From an uncultured Gammaproteobacteria bacterium (GTDB taxonomy: Bacteria > Pseudomonadota > Gammaproteobacteria > Pseudomonadales > Litorivicinaceae): DNA of 40,291 nt. Numbering within the stretch: the stretch's first letter is position 1; each line of letters starts with the position of its first letter. The stretch spans positions 1 through 40,291 of the forward strand of contig CAJXNQ010000014.1 of the NCBI GenBank assembly GCA_913057215.1, in the 5' to 3' direction. Under the pieces are notes generated by a model, which saw only the letters and a program-made list of their open reading frames with translations, did no database searches and was not told the DNA's origin. The translations under genes and the position numbers were made by a program. This document shows, one piece after another, positions 1 through 9,050 of the stretch.

Positions 1-141
1 CGTTGGATCACCACATTGATCAACGACATCGCCAATCGCCATGCAGAATCACGCATCGTCTCAATGCTGGAGGGCGGGTATCATTTGGGTGCATTGGGTC
101 GCAGTGTCTGCGCTCACATTGAGATGATGCTCCATGATTGA
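1..141 (+). CDS. C-terminal fragment of a histone-deacetylase-like (AcuC/AphA family) hydrolase
   Basis: Frame 1 is open from the window edge to TGA at 139-141 and gives 46 residues. It contains the LEGGYHLGALGRSV segment, close to the conserved EGGY-x-x-x-x-LARSV end of bacterial histone-deacetylase-like amidohydrolases, where the GGY tyrosine region lines the zinc site. These zinc enzymes remove acetyl groups from polyamines, acetoin-related compounds or lysines; the substrate cannot be told from the tail. The last 8 bases overlap the start of the aminotransferase gene that follows, so the two are probably co-transcribed. The 5' part lies outside the window. Confidence 0.65.
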   Translation, partial: RWITTLINDIANRHAESRIVSMLEGGYHLGALGRSVCAHIEMMLHD

Positions 142-1354
142 CTTAGCCGACTACGAAACCTATCTCACTCCAAACTATGGCACACCGCCAATTTTGATGA
201 CTGAGGGATCAGGCTGTCAGCTCACATCTGCCACAGGTGAGACCTATCTCGATTGTGCGGGCGGAATCGCCGTCAGTGCGCTCGGACACTGCCATCCTGC
301 TCTGATTGAAAGCCTGACCAACCAAGCTCAGAAGGTCTGGCACTTATCGAATACACTGGCAAATGAACCGGCTATAGCGCTCGCCAAAGCCCTCGTCCAT
401 GCCACAGCACTGGACCAAGTCTTTTTCTGTAATTCCGGTGCTGAAGCCAATGAAGCTGCAATCAAGGCAGCGCGGCGCTACGCTTCGGATCGACACGGGT
501 CTGATAAAGATCAAATTCTCTGCTTCCACAATGCCTTCCACGGCCGCACGATTGCGACGGTTACAGCAGGCGGCCAGCCTAAATATATGCAGGGATTTGG
601 TCCCATGCCTGGAGGCTTCTCGCATATTCCATTCAATGACTGTCAAGCGCTCGAGGCGGCCATTTCAGATCAAACCTGCGCAGTCATGGTCGAACCGATC
701 CAAGGCGAAGGTGGTGTTCGGCCTATTTGCCCGACCTTCTTTCAAAAGATTCGAGCCGCTTGTGACCGTGTTGATGCGGTTTTAATTGTTGACGAAGTTC
801 AATCTGGCATGGGACGCACTGGGAAATTGTTCGCCTATGAACATGCGGGGGTTGAGCCAGACATCCTCACCAGTGCAAAAAGTCTCGGCTGTGGATTTCC
901 AATTGGGGCGACACTTTGTAAACACCATGTTGCTGAGCATCTCACAGCAGGAACCCATGGCAGCACCTATGGTGGGAATCCAATGGCAACCGCTGTCGCC
1001 TTAACCGCGCTGTCGCTGATCAACCAACCTGACTTTCTCAGGCGCGTCGAGCAATCAGGTCAATATTTTCAGGCGGGGCTCGTGCAATTGAACGCCCAAT
1101 TTGGGCTTTTCGAAAAAATCAGAGGACGTGGATTACTGATTGGCGCGGTGTTGAATACACCCTTTGCCGGACGCGCAAACGAGCTTGTAAAGCTTGCACA
1201 TCAAGAGCACCTTCTCACGCTTGTTGCCGGCCCCGATGTGCACCGATTTGCACCTCCACTGATTATCAGCGAGACACAAATTGACGATGCACTCTCGCGA
1301 CTTGAACGTGTTTATGCGACCTTTAGCGCAGATACAGCGATGGAAATGAATTAA
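134..1354 (+). CDS. argD: Class III PLP aminotransferase, probably acetylornithine aminotransferase
   Basis: A 406-residue fold-type I aminotransferase, the usual length for ArgD. SGAEANE near residues 101-107 is the phosphate-binding loop, FHGRT follows, VDEVQSGMGRTG carries the PLP-pyridine aspartate, and K249 in TSAKSLGCG is the lysine forming the Schiff base. ArgD moves an amino group between glutamate and N-acetylglutamate semialdehyde in arginine synthesis and often also serves succinyldiaminopimelate in lysine synthesis. The family includes AstC, GabT and other omega-transaminases. ArgD is favoured by length and overall sequence, but no arginine gene is adjacent. It starts inside the end of the deacetylase-like gene, and the next gene begins 1 base after its stop. 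Confidence 0.75.
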   Translation: MIDLADYETYLTPNYGTPPILMTEGSGCQLTSATGETYLDCAGGIAVSALGHCHPALIESLTNQAQKVWHLSNTLANEPAIALAKALVHATALDQVFFCNSGAEANEAAIKAARRYASDRHGSDKDQILCFHNAFHGRTIATVTAGGQPKYMQGFGPMPGGFSHIPFNDCQALEAAISDQTCAVMVEPIQGEGGVRPICPTFFQKIRAACDRVDAVLIVDEVQSGMGRTGKLFAYEHAGVEPDILTSAKSLGCGFPIGATLCKHHVAEHLTAGTHGSTYGGNPMATAVALTALSLINQPDFLRRVEQSGQYFQAGLVQLNAQFGLFEKIRGRGLLIGAVLNTPFAGRANELVKLAHQEHLLTLVAGPDVHRFAPPLIISETQIDDALSRLERVYATFSADTAMEMN

Positions 1355-1355
1355 A

Positions 1356-1868
1356 ATGACGCGCATGAAGAACCAAACACTGAAAACATTCACTGCAAGC
1401 GTCCTGTTCGGCTTGGCGCCACTGGCATCTGCATTTGATGTGGCCGGATTGAGAATTGGTGACACCGTTGAGCAATTCGAGGCACTCGAAAGTCCGGCCA
1501 AGGAATTCTTGACCATCACCCATGATCCTGAAGGGAACATCGTTCGGATTTTTTATCGCCAAGAAGGTCTGCCAAATGATGAGCGCACGCAAACGAAACT
1601 CGTCAACCGGATCTGTGACAAATATGGCCGCGTGACGCCGTGTTACTCCGCAATGTCTGACATTGAGTCAAACGACAAGCAATTCCTGCGGTTTTTTCAC
1701 CTCTACCGAGACGACGCAGAGACTCAAGAATTGCGCGCACGAATTCGTCGCACCAAGGCGTTTAGCTTAACGCCTGACCTCACCGTCGAAATCGACTTGA
1801 TGGATTCTGAGTACGCCGAAGCGTTGAGAGAGCAAAAGGCAACCGCCTCAGATTTGATTGATTTCTAA
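1356..1868 (+). CDS. Small secreted protein of unknown function
   Basis: 170 residues with a clear Sec signal: basic MTRMKNQTLK, hydrophobic core, then ASA before FDVAG, so cleavage is expected near residue 26. The mature part starts with GLRIGDTVEQFEAL, which resembles the GIRLGMT-type opening of small periplasmic repeat proteins, and has two cysteines in ICDKYGRVTPCYS that could form a disulfide. The C-terminal third is highly charged. I do not recognise the family. The start is 1 base after the argD stop; an ATG at 1365 is an alternative. Transcription probably comes through from argD, and a hairpin at 1874 follows. Confidence 0.6.
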   Translation: MTRMKNQTLKTFTASVLFGLAPLASAFDVAGLRIGDTVEQFEALESPAKEFLTITHDPEGNIVRIFYRQEGLPNDERTQTKLVNRICDKYGRVTPCYSAMSDIESNDKQFLRFFHLYRDDAETQELRARIRRTKAFSLTPDLTVEIDLMDSEYAEALREQKATASDLIDF

Positions 1869-1873
1869 ACACC

Positions 1874-1892
1874 AAGCCGGCGATGCCGGCTT
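1874..1892. terminator. Perfect hairpin between converging genes
   Basis: AAGCCGGC-GAT-GCCGGCTT is a perfect 8-bp stem with a 3-base loop, placed 5 bases after the stop of the secreted-protein gene and 7 before the 3' end of dsbA on the other strand. The T-tract on either side is weak, so it may act as a shared inefficient terminator or a 3'-end-protecting stem rather than a strong intrinsic terminator. Confidence 0.5.
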
Positions 1893-1898
1893 GCCAAA

Positions 1899-2525
1899 TT
1901 AAGAACGCGACTTCTCAATCAGGTGGTTCAATAATTCAAATAATTGTTGTTCACCACCGGCTTGCGAAACCCCGGTTACGTACTGCCCATTGACCACCAG
2001 TGCAGGGACGCCCCGGATACCATACGCACGGACACGCGAATCTGTCAGTCTTAACGCACTCTCAGTGGCAAAGCCGCCAAGTTCACGCCGGACTGTGTCG
2101 GGATCGGCACCAAAGCGCTCAAAAAATGCCACCACTTCGTCCACCTGTTGAAGACGCATGCCTTCGCGGTGAATGGCATTGAAAAGTGGCTGATGCATGG
2201 TCTCCAGTAAGCCGAGATTCTTTGCAACCCAAAAAATGCGTGCATGCATCTCCCACGATTGACCAAAAACGACAGGCACCCGCGTAAACATGACGTCGTC
2301 TGGCAACGTGTTTTTCCATGCCTCGAGCGAGGGATCCAGTGAGTCACAATGCGGACAGCCGTACCAGAAAAGCTCGAGGACCTCGATCTTTGCCGGATCG
2401 GCTGTCGTGACCGGATTGGATAATGTCTCGTAATGTTCGCCACTCTGAAATCCCTCGGACGCACACGCTTGCAGCGTCAATGCCGCTAAGCCAAAGGCTA
2501 AGGATGACAGGAATCGTTTGAACAT
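1899..2525 (-). CDS. dsbA: Thiol:disulfide interchange protein DsbA, predicted lipoprotein
   Basis: 208 residues. The thioredoxin-fold active site CPHC is at C57-C60 in FWYGCPHC, and the cis-proline loop is RGVPALVVNG. DsbA introduces disulfide bonds into exported proteins and is re-oxidised by DsbB, which is not in the window. The N-terminus [21 protein letters not shown] fits a lipoprotein signal peptide, with C21 in LQAC as the lipidated residue and A at +2, which would send it to the outer membrane or at least not retain it in the inner one. Classical DsbA is soluble; membrane-anchored DsbA is known in Neisseria. The gene follows cytochrome c4 with a TGATG stop-start junction, so the two are translationally coupled. 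Confidence 0.9.
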   Translation of the reverse strand: MFKRFLSSLAFGLAALTLQACASEGFQSGEHYETLSNPVTTADPAKIEVLELFWYGCPHCDSLDPSLEAWKNTLPDDVMFTRVPVVFGQSWEMHARIFWVAKNLGLLETMHQPLFNAIHREGMRLQQVDEVVAFFERFGADPDTVRRELGGFATESALRLTDSRVRAYGIRGVPALVVNGQYVTGVSQAGGEQQLFELLNHLIEKSRS

Positions 2526-3139
2526 CAGCGGAGCCCCTCCACATAACTCGAGACCGCTGCGATATCCGCATCGGACATATTTTTTGCCACGCCATTCATC
2601 ATGAGGTTTTCTCGCGTGCCTTCACGAAATAGCTTGAGCTGGACTTCGGTATACCCCGCCCATTGGGCATTCAACGCGGGGAACAGTGCAGATCCAACGC
2701 CTTGTCCCGTTGGACCATGGCATGCAGCGCATGCACTAATTCCCTTGTCTTGGTCGCCAAATCGATACAGGGCCTCACCCCGTGCCAACAGGGCAGGGTC
2801 CGTTGCACCCGGCGTGATGTCTTGCTCTGAATAATAGGCAGCCAAGTCAGCAATGTCTTCATCAGACAATGCCGCTGCCAAGCCTTGCATAATTGCATTC
2901 ACGCGCACCCCATCGCGGTACGCTTTGAGCGTCGACGCAAGGTAACTGGCATGCTGTCCGGCGAGTTTTGGATAATCAGCAACCGCACTGTTTCCATCTT
3001 GCCCGTGACATGCAGCGCATGCGGCACTCTTTGCCTGTCCCTGAGCGGCGTCTCCGACATACTCAGGCGCTACTGTTTCGGCGGCATGAGCCATTGAGGT
3101 CACCATGCTAAACGCCGCAGCCATCCATATTTGCTTCAT
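2525..3139 (-). CDS. Dihaem cytochrome c4
   Basis: With the start at the ATG at 3139 the product is 204 residues. It has a Sec signal ([19 protein letters not shown]) and two class I c-type domains with haem motifs CAACH at 41-45 and CAACH at 137-141. The two-domain layout with matching CxxCH spacing is typical of cytochrome c4, a periplasmic electron carrier that feeds terminal oxidases such as cbb3. Possible axial methionines lie in NAIMQG and NLMMNG. An 18-residue upstream extension is open, but the purine-rich AGAGAAGAGAA just before 3139 and the signal peptide fix the start. The gene overlaps dsbA by one base. Confidence 0.9.
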   Translation of the reverse strand: MKQIWMAAAFSMVTSMAHAAETVAPEYVGDAAQGQAKSAACAACHGQDGNSAVADYPKLAGQHASYLASTLKAYRDGVRVNAIMQGLAAALSDEDIADLAAYYSEQDITPGATDPALLARGEALYRFGDQDKGISACAACHGPTGQGVGSALFPALNAQWAGYTEVQLKLFREGTRENLMMNGVAKNMSDADIAAVSSYVEGLR

Positions 3140-3230
3140 TCGTCTGTTCTCTTCTCTCAAAACGCGACAATCTACTGGTGCGATAGTATACATATCACCT
3201 CATTTTTATGCAGTTTAGGAATAAGACAAA

Positions 3231-3842
3231 GTGCGTGATTTTCAGCTCGATCCACTTCTGACTCAGGCAAAATTCCTAAAAAGTGCACCTTCACTGGCCG
3301 ATTGCCCACCCGAGTGCGGGCCAGAAATTGGCTTTTGTGGGCGCTCAAATGCAGGAAAATCGAGTGCCTTAAATACCATTACAGGGCAAAAAGCGCTTGC
3401 TCGTGTCTCAAAAACACCCGGTCGCACACAATTGATTAATTTCTTTGAAGTCCCTGAAACCGGCGGGTTTCTTGTGGATTTACCCGGGTATGGCTTTGCC
3501 AAAGTGCCCGAATCCATGAAGCGGGAATGGCAACGTCACTTAGGGACGTTCCTCGCAGAGCGACGGACACTTATTGGCTTGGTTGTATTGATGGATGCAA
3601 GACATCCAATGACTGATCTCGATCAACAAATGCTCAGTTTTGCAGATCATCGTGAGATGGCGACCCTGTTATTGCTGACCAAGAGCGACAAACTGAGCCG
3701 AAACCAAGCTGCTCAAGCGCGGCTTGGCGTTCAGAAATTAAGACCGCACTCGACTGTACTGAACTTTTCAAGCTTAGATAAACAGGGTGTGGTGCATGCA
3801 TCGGAGTGGATCAGAGTGCATTTGGTGGAATCAGCCCCCTAA
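3231..3842 (+). CDS. engB: Ribosome-biogenesis GTPase EngB (YihA/YsxC)
   Basis: 203 residues, standard length. The G1 motif GRSNAGKS is at 37-44, followed by [13 protein letters not shown] (G2 region), [11 protein letters not shown] (G3) and TKSDK (G4). EngB is an essential small GTPase that helps mature the 50S ribosomal subunit. The start is GTG, with AGGA at 3217-3220 as ribosome binding site; an ATG at 3208 is in another frame. It is divergent from cytochrome c4 and converges on polA, with a shared hairpin at 3850. Confidence 0.93.
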   Translation: MRDFQLDPLLTQAKFLKSAPSLADCPPECGPEIGFCGRSNAGKSSALNTITGQKALARVSKTPGRTQLINFFEVPETGGFLVDLPGYGFAKVPESMKREWQRHLGTFLAERRTLIGLVVLMDARHPMTDLDQQMLSFADHREMATLLLLTKSDKLSRNQAAQARLGVQKLRPHSTVLNFSSLDKQGVVHASEWIRVHLVESAP

Positions 3843-3849
3843 AAATAAA

Positions 3850-3876
3850 AAACCCCGGTAGCTCAATCCGGGGTTT
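3850..3876 (-). terminator. Intrinsic terminator between engB and polA
   Basis: AAACCCCGG and CCGGGGTTT form a 9-bp stem around a 9-base loop. Read on the minus strand, the stem runs into a T-rich tract (TTTTTTATTTTT), as expected for termination of polA transcription. On the plus strand only three T follow, so it would end engB transcription less efficiently. It lies about 100 bases past the polA stop and 8 past the engB stop. Confidence 0.75.
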
Positions 3877-3977
3877 CAAGCCGACAGGGGTATGTCGGAA
3901 ACGAAGAACGAGGGAATCTCATCGTTATTAAGTGAGACCGCCGCGCGTAAAAAAAGTTCACTATTTTTTTGATTTTT

Positions 3978-6680
3978 TTAATGCGCCTCAAACCAACTGG
4001 GCCCAACACCAATCTCAACCACCAAAGGAACCGTGAGATCTGCAGCCGCCTCCATCTCTTCGCGCACCAGACTACGGGCTTGATCAACCGAATCGTCTCG
4101 GACTTCAAACACCAATTCATCGTGCACTTGCAGCAGCAAGTGACAATGCAAGGCTGCCTGCGCAAGCGCGCTATCTACGCGCAACATCGCCCGCTTAATG
4201 ATATCTGCGGCCGTTCCTTGCATCGGCGCGTTAATCGCGGCGCGCTCGGCAGCTTGGCGAATCTGAGCCTGTCGCGCATGAATGTCGGGAAGCGTCAGTC
4301 GGCGGCCAAACACCGTTTCAACATATCCAGTCTCATGTGCCATGGAGCGTGTCCGGTCCATGTATGCGCGAACACCCGGGTATCGCTCAAAGTAGATATC
4401 GATATACCGTGCGGCCTCGGCACGTTCGATGCCGAGCTGTCGAGCCAAACCAAAAGCGCTCATGCCGTAAATCAAGCCGAAGTTAATCGCCTTTGCACGC
4501 CGACGTTGCTCATCGGTGACGAACATCGGCTCAATTGCAAACACTTCAGCCGCCGTCGCGCGGTGAATATCCTCGCCTTTGGCAAAGGCATTCACCAAGG
4601 AGGAATCACCTGACAAATGCGCCATGATCCGAAGCTCAATCTGCGAATAGTCGGCCGCCATGACTGACCATCCTGTGGGCGCTACAAACGCTTTTCGGAT
4701 GCGTCGGCCTTCGTCTGTCCGAATCGGGATATTTTGCAAATTTGGATCTGACGAGGACAGCCGGCCAGTCGATGTCACGGCTTGATGAAAAGACGTATGA
4801 ATGCGTCCATCTGCAGGGTCGCAATCTGCAGGAAGTTTGTCCGTATACGTTCCTTTCAATTTTGAAAGACTTCTGTGCTCAATTAAAAGCTTTGGCAGGG
4901 GATAGTCTAAAGCCAATTCGCTTAATACTTCTTCATTCGTTGAGGGCGCACCTTTCGGTGTTTTTTTCAGAACCGGCAATTTCAGTTCGTCAAAGAGGAC
5001 CTCTTGCAACTGTTTTGGACTTGCCAGATTGAAGGACCGACCCGCCAGCGTATGGGCCTCAGATTCAAGTTCTTCCAGTCGCCGACCCAGTAACTCCGAC
5101 TGCTGATTCAGAATAGATGGGTCCAACAAGGCACCATGATTTTCAATGGTTCGAAGAACCTCCATTACAGGCAACTCAAGGTCATGGTAGATCGTCCACA
5201 ATCCAGCGTGTTCTTTGAGTTGTTCACTGAGTGATTCGTAGAGGCGACGTGTGATGTCTGCATCTTCGGCCGCGTATTGGCAGGCGGCCTCCAGTGGTAC
5301 CTCATCAAATCCAATTTGCTTTGCACCCTTACCACAGACCGCTTCATACGAGGTGGTCTCGACACCGAGAATGCGGGTGGCAATGCTATCCATGTCGTGA
5401 CGCCCTGCCGATGCATCCAAGACATAACTCATCAACATGGTGTCAGCGAGGGCACACTGCGGTTTCAAGCCCACAGTTTCGAGCACCGTCAGATCATATT
5501 TGAGGTTGTGCGCGACCAGGGTCAGCTCTGGATCTGCAATCAGGCGAGCCAGCTCTGTAAGAACCTCTGTCATCGACAATTGCGCACCTTCGCGATGCCC
5601 AACCGGGATATAACAGGCCTCACCAGGCGCATCCGACAGCGAGACGCCCACAAGCTTTGCATGCCGTGCGATCAGTGATGTCGTCTCCGTATCAAGGCTG
5701 AATACCTTCGCCTTCTGACAGCGTTCCACCCAGCGCTTTAGAGCATCAGACGCAGTGACCAATTCATAGTGCACCGCTGTCGGCGCACTCGGCTGCGATT
5801 TGGCTGGTTGCGAGGGCGCGGATAGGCCATTCGAAGCTGTCAGTTGTTTTAACAATTGATTGAATTCGAGCTCGGTATACAGGGCGGTCAGTGCATCCAT
5901 ATCAGGCGTCTTTCGATTCAATGCATCCAAGCCCACCGGAAGTTCACAATCTGTTTTGATCGTCACCAGTTGCTTAGAGAGAGGAAGAACATGCATGTGT
6001 GCCCGAAAGGTCTCGCCTATTTTTCCACTGATCTGATCTGCGTGCTCGACGACCCCATCAAGCGAGCCATACGCGTTGAGCCATTTTGCTGCAGTTTTTG
6101 GACCGCATTTTGGAATCCCAGGCACGTTGTCCACGCTGTCACCCGTGAGTGCCAGAAAATCAATAATGCGCTCAGGCGGCACACCGAACTTGGCCTCGAC
6201 ACCCGCGGGGTCGAGCGTTGAATCACTCATGGTGTTGACCAGAGTGACTCGGTCTGTCACCAATTGCGCGAGGTCCTTGTCACCGGTTGAGATGAGAACC
6301 TCCTCACCCGCTTCTGCGGCGCGATGTGCCAAGGTTCCAATCACATCATCGGCCTCCACGCCTGGGACAACCAATAGGGGGTATCCGAGTGCTTCAACGA
6401 TGCGGTGCAGTGGTTCGATCTGCGCCCTCAAGTCATCGGGCATTTTCTCTCGATTGGCTTTGTAGTCTGGATACATGTCATCGCGAAAGGTTTTACCCGA
6501 TGCGTCAAAAACCACAGCCATGCGGCCCGCATCAGTGCTATCAGCGAGCTTTTTCAGCATCGAAACCACGCCCCGAATCGCGCCAACCGGCTGTCCTTGG
6601 CTCGTAGTCAATGGTGGCAGCGCATGAAACGCACGATACAAATAAGACGACCCGTCAATCAGTACCAAGGGGGCAGACAT
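3978..6680 (-). CDS. polA: DNA polymerase I
   Basis: 900 residues in three parts. The N-terminal 5'-3' exonuclease begins VLIDGSSYLYRAFHALPP and includes STGDKDLAQLV. The 3'-5' proofreading domain keeps its acidic residues: DTETTS, HNLKYDL and AAEDAD. The polymerase domain has motif A DYSQIELRIMAHLSGD, motif B RRRAKAINFGLIYG and motif C QVHDELVFEV. It therefore looks fully active in all three activities, for Okazaki-fragment processing and repair synthesis. The ATG is preceded by AGGAGCGTGA. It is divergent from the homoserine kinase gene and ends at the hairpin shared with engB. Length is close to the E. coli enzyme (928). Confidence 0.97.
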   Translation of the reverse strand: MSAPLVLIDGSSYLYRAFHALPPLTTSQGQPVGAIRGVVSMLKKLADSTDAGRMAVVFDASGKTFRDDMYPDYKANREKMPDDLRAQIEPLHRIVEALGYPLLVVPGVEADDVIGTLAHRAAEAGEEVLISTGDKDLAQLVTDRVTLVNTMSDSTLDPAGVEAKFGVPPERIIDFLALTGDSVDNVPGIPKCGPKTAAKWLNAYGSLDGVVEHADQISGKIGETFRAHMHVLPLSKQLVTIKTDCELPVGLDALNRKTPDMDALTALYTELEFNQLLKQLTASNGLSAPSQPAKSQPSAPTAVHYELVTASDALKRWVERCQKAKVFSLDTETTSLIARHAKLVGVSLSDAPGEACYIPVGHREGAQLSMTEVLTELARLIADPELTLVAHNLKYDLTVLETVGLKPQCALADTMLMSYVLDASAGRHDMDSIATRILGVETTSYEAVCGKGAKQIGFDEVPLEAACQYAAEDADITRRLYESLSEQLKEHAGLWTIYHDLELPVMEVLRTIENHGALLDPSILNQQSELLGRRLEELESEAHTLAGRSFNLASPKQLQEVLFDELKLPVLKKTPKGAPSTNEEVLSELALDYPLPKLLIEHRSLSKLKGTYTDKLPADCDPADGRIHTSFHQAVTSTGRLSSSDPNLQNIPIRTDEGRRIRKAFVAPTGWSVMAADYSQIELRIMAHLSGDSSLVNAFAKGEDIHRATAAEVFAIEPMFVTDEQRRRAKAINFGLIYGMSAFGLARQLGIERAEAARYIDIYFERYPGVRAYMDRTRSMAHETGYVETVFGRRLTLPDIHARQAQIRQAAERAAINAPMQGTAADIIKRAMLRVDSALAQAALHCHLLLQVHDELVFEVRDDSVDQARSLVREEMEAAADLTVPLVVEIGVGPSWFEAH

Positions 6681-6747
6681 TCACGCTCCTGAGTGTGTTC
6701 TTTTACAAATGCATAGGCATAATACCGCGCTTGAACAGGACCGGGCG

Positions 6748-7713
6748 ATGAGTGTTTACACAGAACTAACGTTTGCTGAACTTGAGACCTTTGTTGCCCA
6801 GTTTGACCTCGGGGCGCTGACTGGGTTTCAGGGCGTCGACGCCGGTGTTGAAAACACAACTTATTTTGTGTCACTCGGTCGCTGTGAGACTGTCTTGCAA
6901 ATCTTTGAAGAGCAGGGCTTCGACGAGATTCCATTTTTCATCGAACTCAACCGACAGCTCTCCGATGATCACGTACCGGTCGCAAGACCATTGGCCAACC
7001 GCGATGGCGTGCGTTTGTTTACGCTAAAAGGCAAGCCCGCTGCACTCTTTTCGCGACTCAAAGGAACCACGCTGGTTGATGTGACCCGCGATGCCTGCCG
7101 TCAAATTGGCGAGGCGCTCGGCAAAATGCATCACCACACGCAGGATTACTCACACCTCTCACGCGAGAATCATCGATGGAGTCCATGGTGGCGCTCGAAT
7201 CACGCGCGCGTCGAACCTTTTGTTGAAGAAGAATTCAAAGCACTCTTAGCTGATCAAATTGATCGCAGTGAGTCCTTTGTACGCCAAAGCACCACGCTTC
7301 CAAACGGCATCATTCATGGGGACTTGTTTATCGACAATGCACTTTTTGATGGGCCCGAGTTAACTGGCATTATCGATTTTTACAATGCCTGTAACGGCGC
7401 CTTTGTGTTTGATCTGGCAGTGGCTGTCAACGATTGGTGCTCCGATGCCTCAGGCCGATTGGATGAGCAGCGCACACGTGCCTTTATCGGCGGATACCAA
7501 ACACATCGCCCCCTCACAGCTGAAGAAATCAGTGCGTGGCCGGATGCACTGGAAACCGCCGCCCTCCGATTCTGGATGCTCCGTTTGGTGGCGCTTGCCA
7601 GACAGCAAGAAGGTGGACCTCAGGCACCCCCGCATGTGAAAGATCCCAATGACTTTTTACACATACTGCGTGCACGCCGAGCGGACCCACAATGCGAACT
7701 GTTGCAGCCCTAA
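6748..7713 (+). CDS. thrB: Homoserine kinase (ThrB2/APH-like family)
   Basis: 321 residues from the ATG at 6748, which has AGGA 7 bases upstream; an open 13-residue extension upstream lacks such a site. The protein has the aminoglycoside-phosphotransferase fold: Brenner-type catalytic loop IIHGDLFIDN followed by GIIDFYNA, whose aspartate binds metal. The start MSVYTELTFAELETFV and overall length match the Pseudomonas-type homoserine kinase, which phosphorylates L-homoserine for threonine synthesis and is unrelated to the GHMP-family enteric ThrB. A choline/ethanolamine or stress-kinase role is the alternative. It lies beside polA, as in pseudomonads, and overlaps the MATE gene by 22 bases. 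Confidence 0.85.
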   Translation: MSVYTELTFAELETFVAQFDLGALTGFQGVDAGVENTTYFVSLGRCETVLQIFEEQGFDEIPFFIELNRQLSDDHVPVARPLANRDGVRLFTLKGKPAALFSRLKGTTLVDVTRDACRQIGEALGKMHHHTQDYSHLSRENHRWSPWWRSNHARVEPFVEEEFKALLADQIDRSESFVRQSTTLPNGIIHGDLFIDNALFDGPELTGIIDFYNACNGAFVFDLAVAVNDWCSDASGRLDEQRTRAFIGGYQTHRPLTAEEISAWPDALETAALRFWMLRLVALARQQEGGPQAPPHVKDPNDFLHILRARRADPQCELLQP

Positions 7714-9050
7714 AGCACGCCACGCATCGACACTGGGCTCTCGCTTGGCCGCTGATCATTGCAAATAGTGCAACGCCATTACTCGGGCTCGCAGATGCCG
7801 CCATTGCCGGACACCTTGCAGCTCCTTTTTATTTAGCGGCCGTCACGGTGGGCGCTGAGTTGTTCGCCATCTTATTTGGTACCTTTTTGTTTTTAAGAAT
7901 GGGCACCACCGGTCTTGTCGCGCAAAGTGAAGGACGCGGCGATACACACGGTGGTCTACAGCTTTTGATGCATGCGCTGTTGATGGCTATTTCCATCGGA
8001 TTGGTGCTGGTCTTCTTTGGTCATTGGCTGCTTGAACCCATCGTTCAAATCATCCGACCTGCATCGGAAATCGACGCACCCCTGGCTGAATATCTTGAAA
8101 TACGTCTTCTAGGCGCACCAGCGGCACTCTGTATTTTTGCAATCACCGGTTGGTTGGTCGGCCGTGGTCGGACCAAAATCTCACTGTATCTCGCCCTTGG
8201 CATCAATGTGGTCAACATCGTGCTGAATTACACGCTTGCGATTGGTCTTGAAATGAACAGCAAGGGCATTGCGTGGGGCACAGTCATTTCAGAATATTTG
8301 GGCCTCATCTATGGGGTGGTTTGGCTGTTCATCCTCGTGGGCCAACGTGATGTGTGGGCCAACTTTCGATTTCGAAGCAAACAGCTTTGGGAACTGGTGC
8401 GTGTGAATGGCCCGCTGATGCTTCGCACCCTTGCGCTGCACGCCGTCTTTGCCGGTCTATCCATTTCCGCCGCCCGCATTGGCGCAATTGAAGCGTCAGC
8501 TGTTGGCATCTTTCTGGTGCTATTAGCCACTGCCGCATATGCACTGGATGGATTTGCCTATGCCTCTGAAATCGAGGCCGGTCAGGCACTTGGACAACGA
8601 AACTATTCACGCTTTCGTGACAGCCTCTGGGCAGGCGCACTGCTGACTTTAATTACTGCGGCCTGCATGACGCTTGTGATCGCAGTGTTCGGATCAGCCA
8701 TTGTCTCTGCGCTGACTGCACATGATGCAGTGATCGCTGAAGCGACCCATCGACTGAATGCCTTTACCTTAATATTGCTGGCACTTTGTCTATCTTACTG
8801 GCTCGACGGCGTATTTATTGGGCTGACGCGCACCATAGACATGTGTGTGACCATGTGGCTAGCCGCCTCGATTGGCTGGTTTGGGATGCTCACTTGGTAT
8901 CAACACCCGACCTTGGATGAGCTCTTTGTCGCTTTTCTTGTCTTTGCGATCTTGAGGACCACACTGTTAGGCGCGCGCCTCCCGATGGCCATGCGGCAGA
9001 TCAATGTGCGCTTTTCGGATCATCATCCAAAAGTATCCGAACCGGCTTAA
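7692..9050 (+). CDS. MATE-family efflux transporter (DinF-like)
   Basis: 452 residues, about twelve hydrophobic segments in two homologous halves. The opening WPLIIANSATPLLGLADAAIAGHL is the conserved MATE first helix, with the asparagine and aspartate typical of the DinF branch, and the second half restates it near residues 235-290 (VNGPLMLRTLALHAVFAGLS). MATE proteins export cationic drugs and metabolites in exchange for Na+ or H+; the substrate cannot be predicted. The start lies within the last 22 bases of thrB, and its end overlaps the convergent yheV gene by 50 bases. Confidence 0.88.
   Translation: MRTVAALKHATHRHWALAWPLIIANSATPLLGLADAAIAGHLAAPFYLAAVTVGAELFAILFGTFLFLRMGTTGLVAQSEGRGDTHGGLQLLMHALLMAISIGLVLVFFGHWLLEPIVQIIRPASEIDAPLAEYLEIRLLGAPAALCIFAITGWLVGRGRTKISLYLALGINVVNIVLNYTLAIGLEMNSKGIAWGTVISEYLGLIYGVVWLFILVGQRDVWANFRFRSKQLWELVRVNGPLMLRTLALHAVFAGLSISAARIGAIEASAVGIFLVLLATAAYALDGFAYASEIEAGQALGQRNYSRFRDSLWAGALLTLITAACMTLVIAVFGSAIVSALTAHDAVIAEATHRLNAFTLILLALCLSYWLDGVFIGLTRTIDMCVTMWLAASIGWFGMLTWYQHPTLDELFVAFLVFAILRTTLLGARLPMAMRQINVRFSDHHPKVSEPA

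Noticed and set aside
7692-9050. Possible horizontally gained drug exporter
   Set aside because: Codon use and base composition look like the neighbours, and no mobile-element ends are seen.
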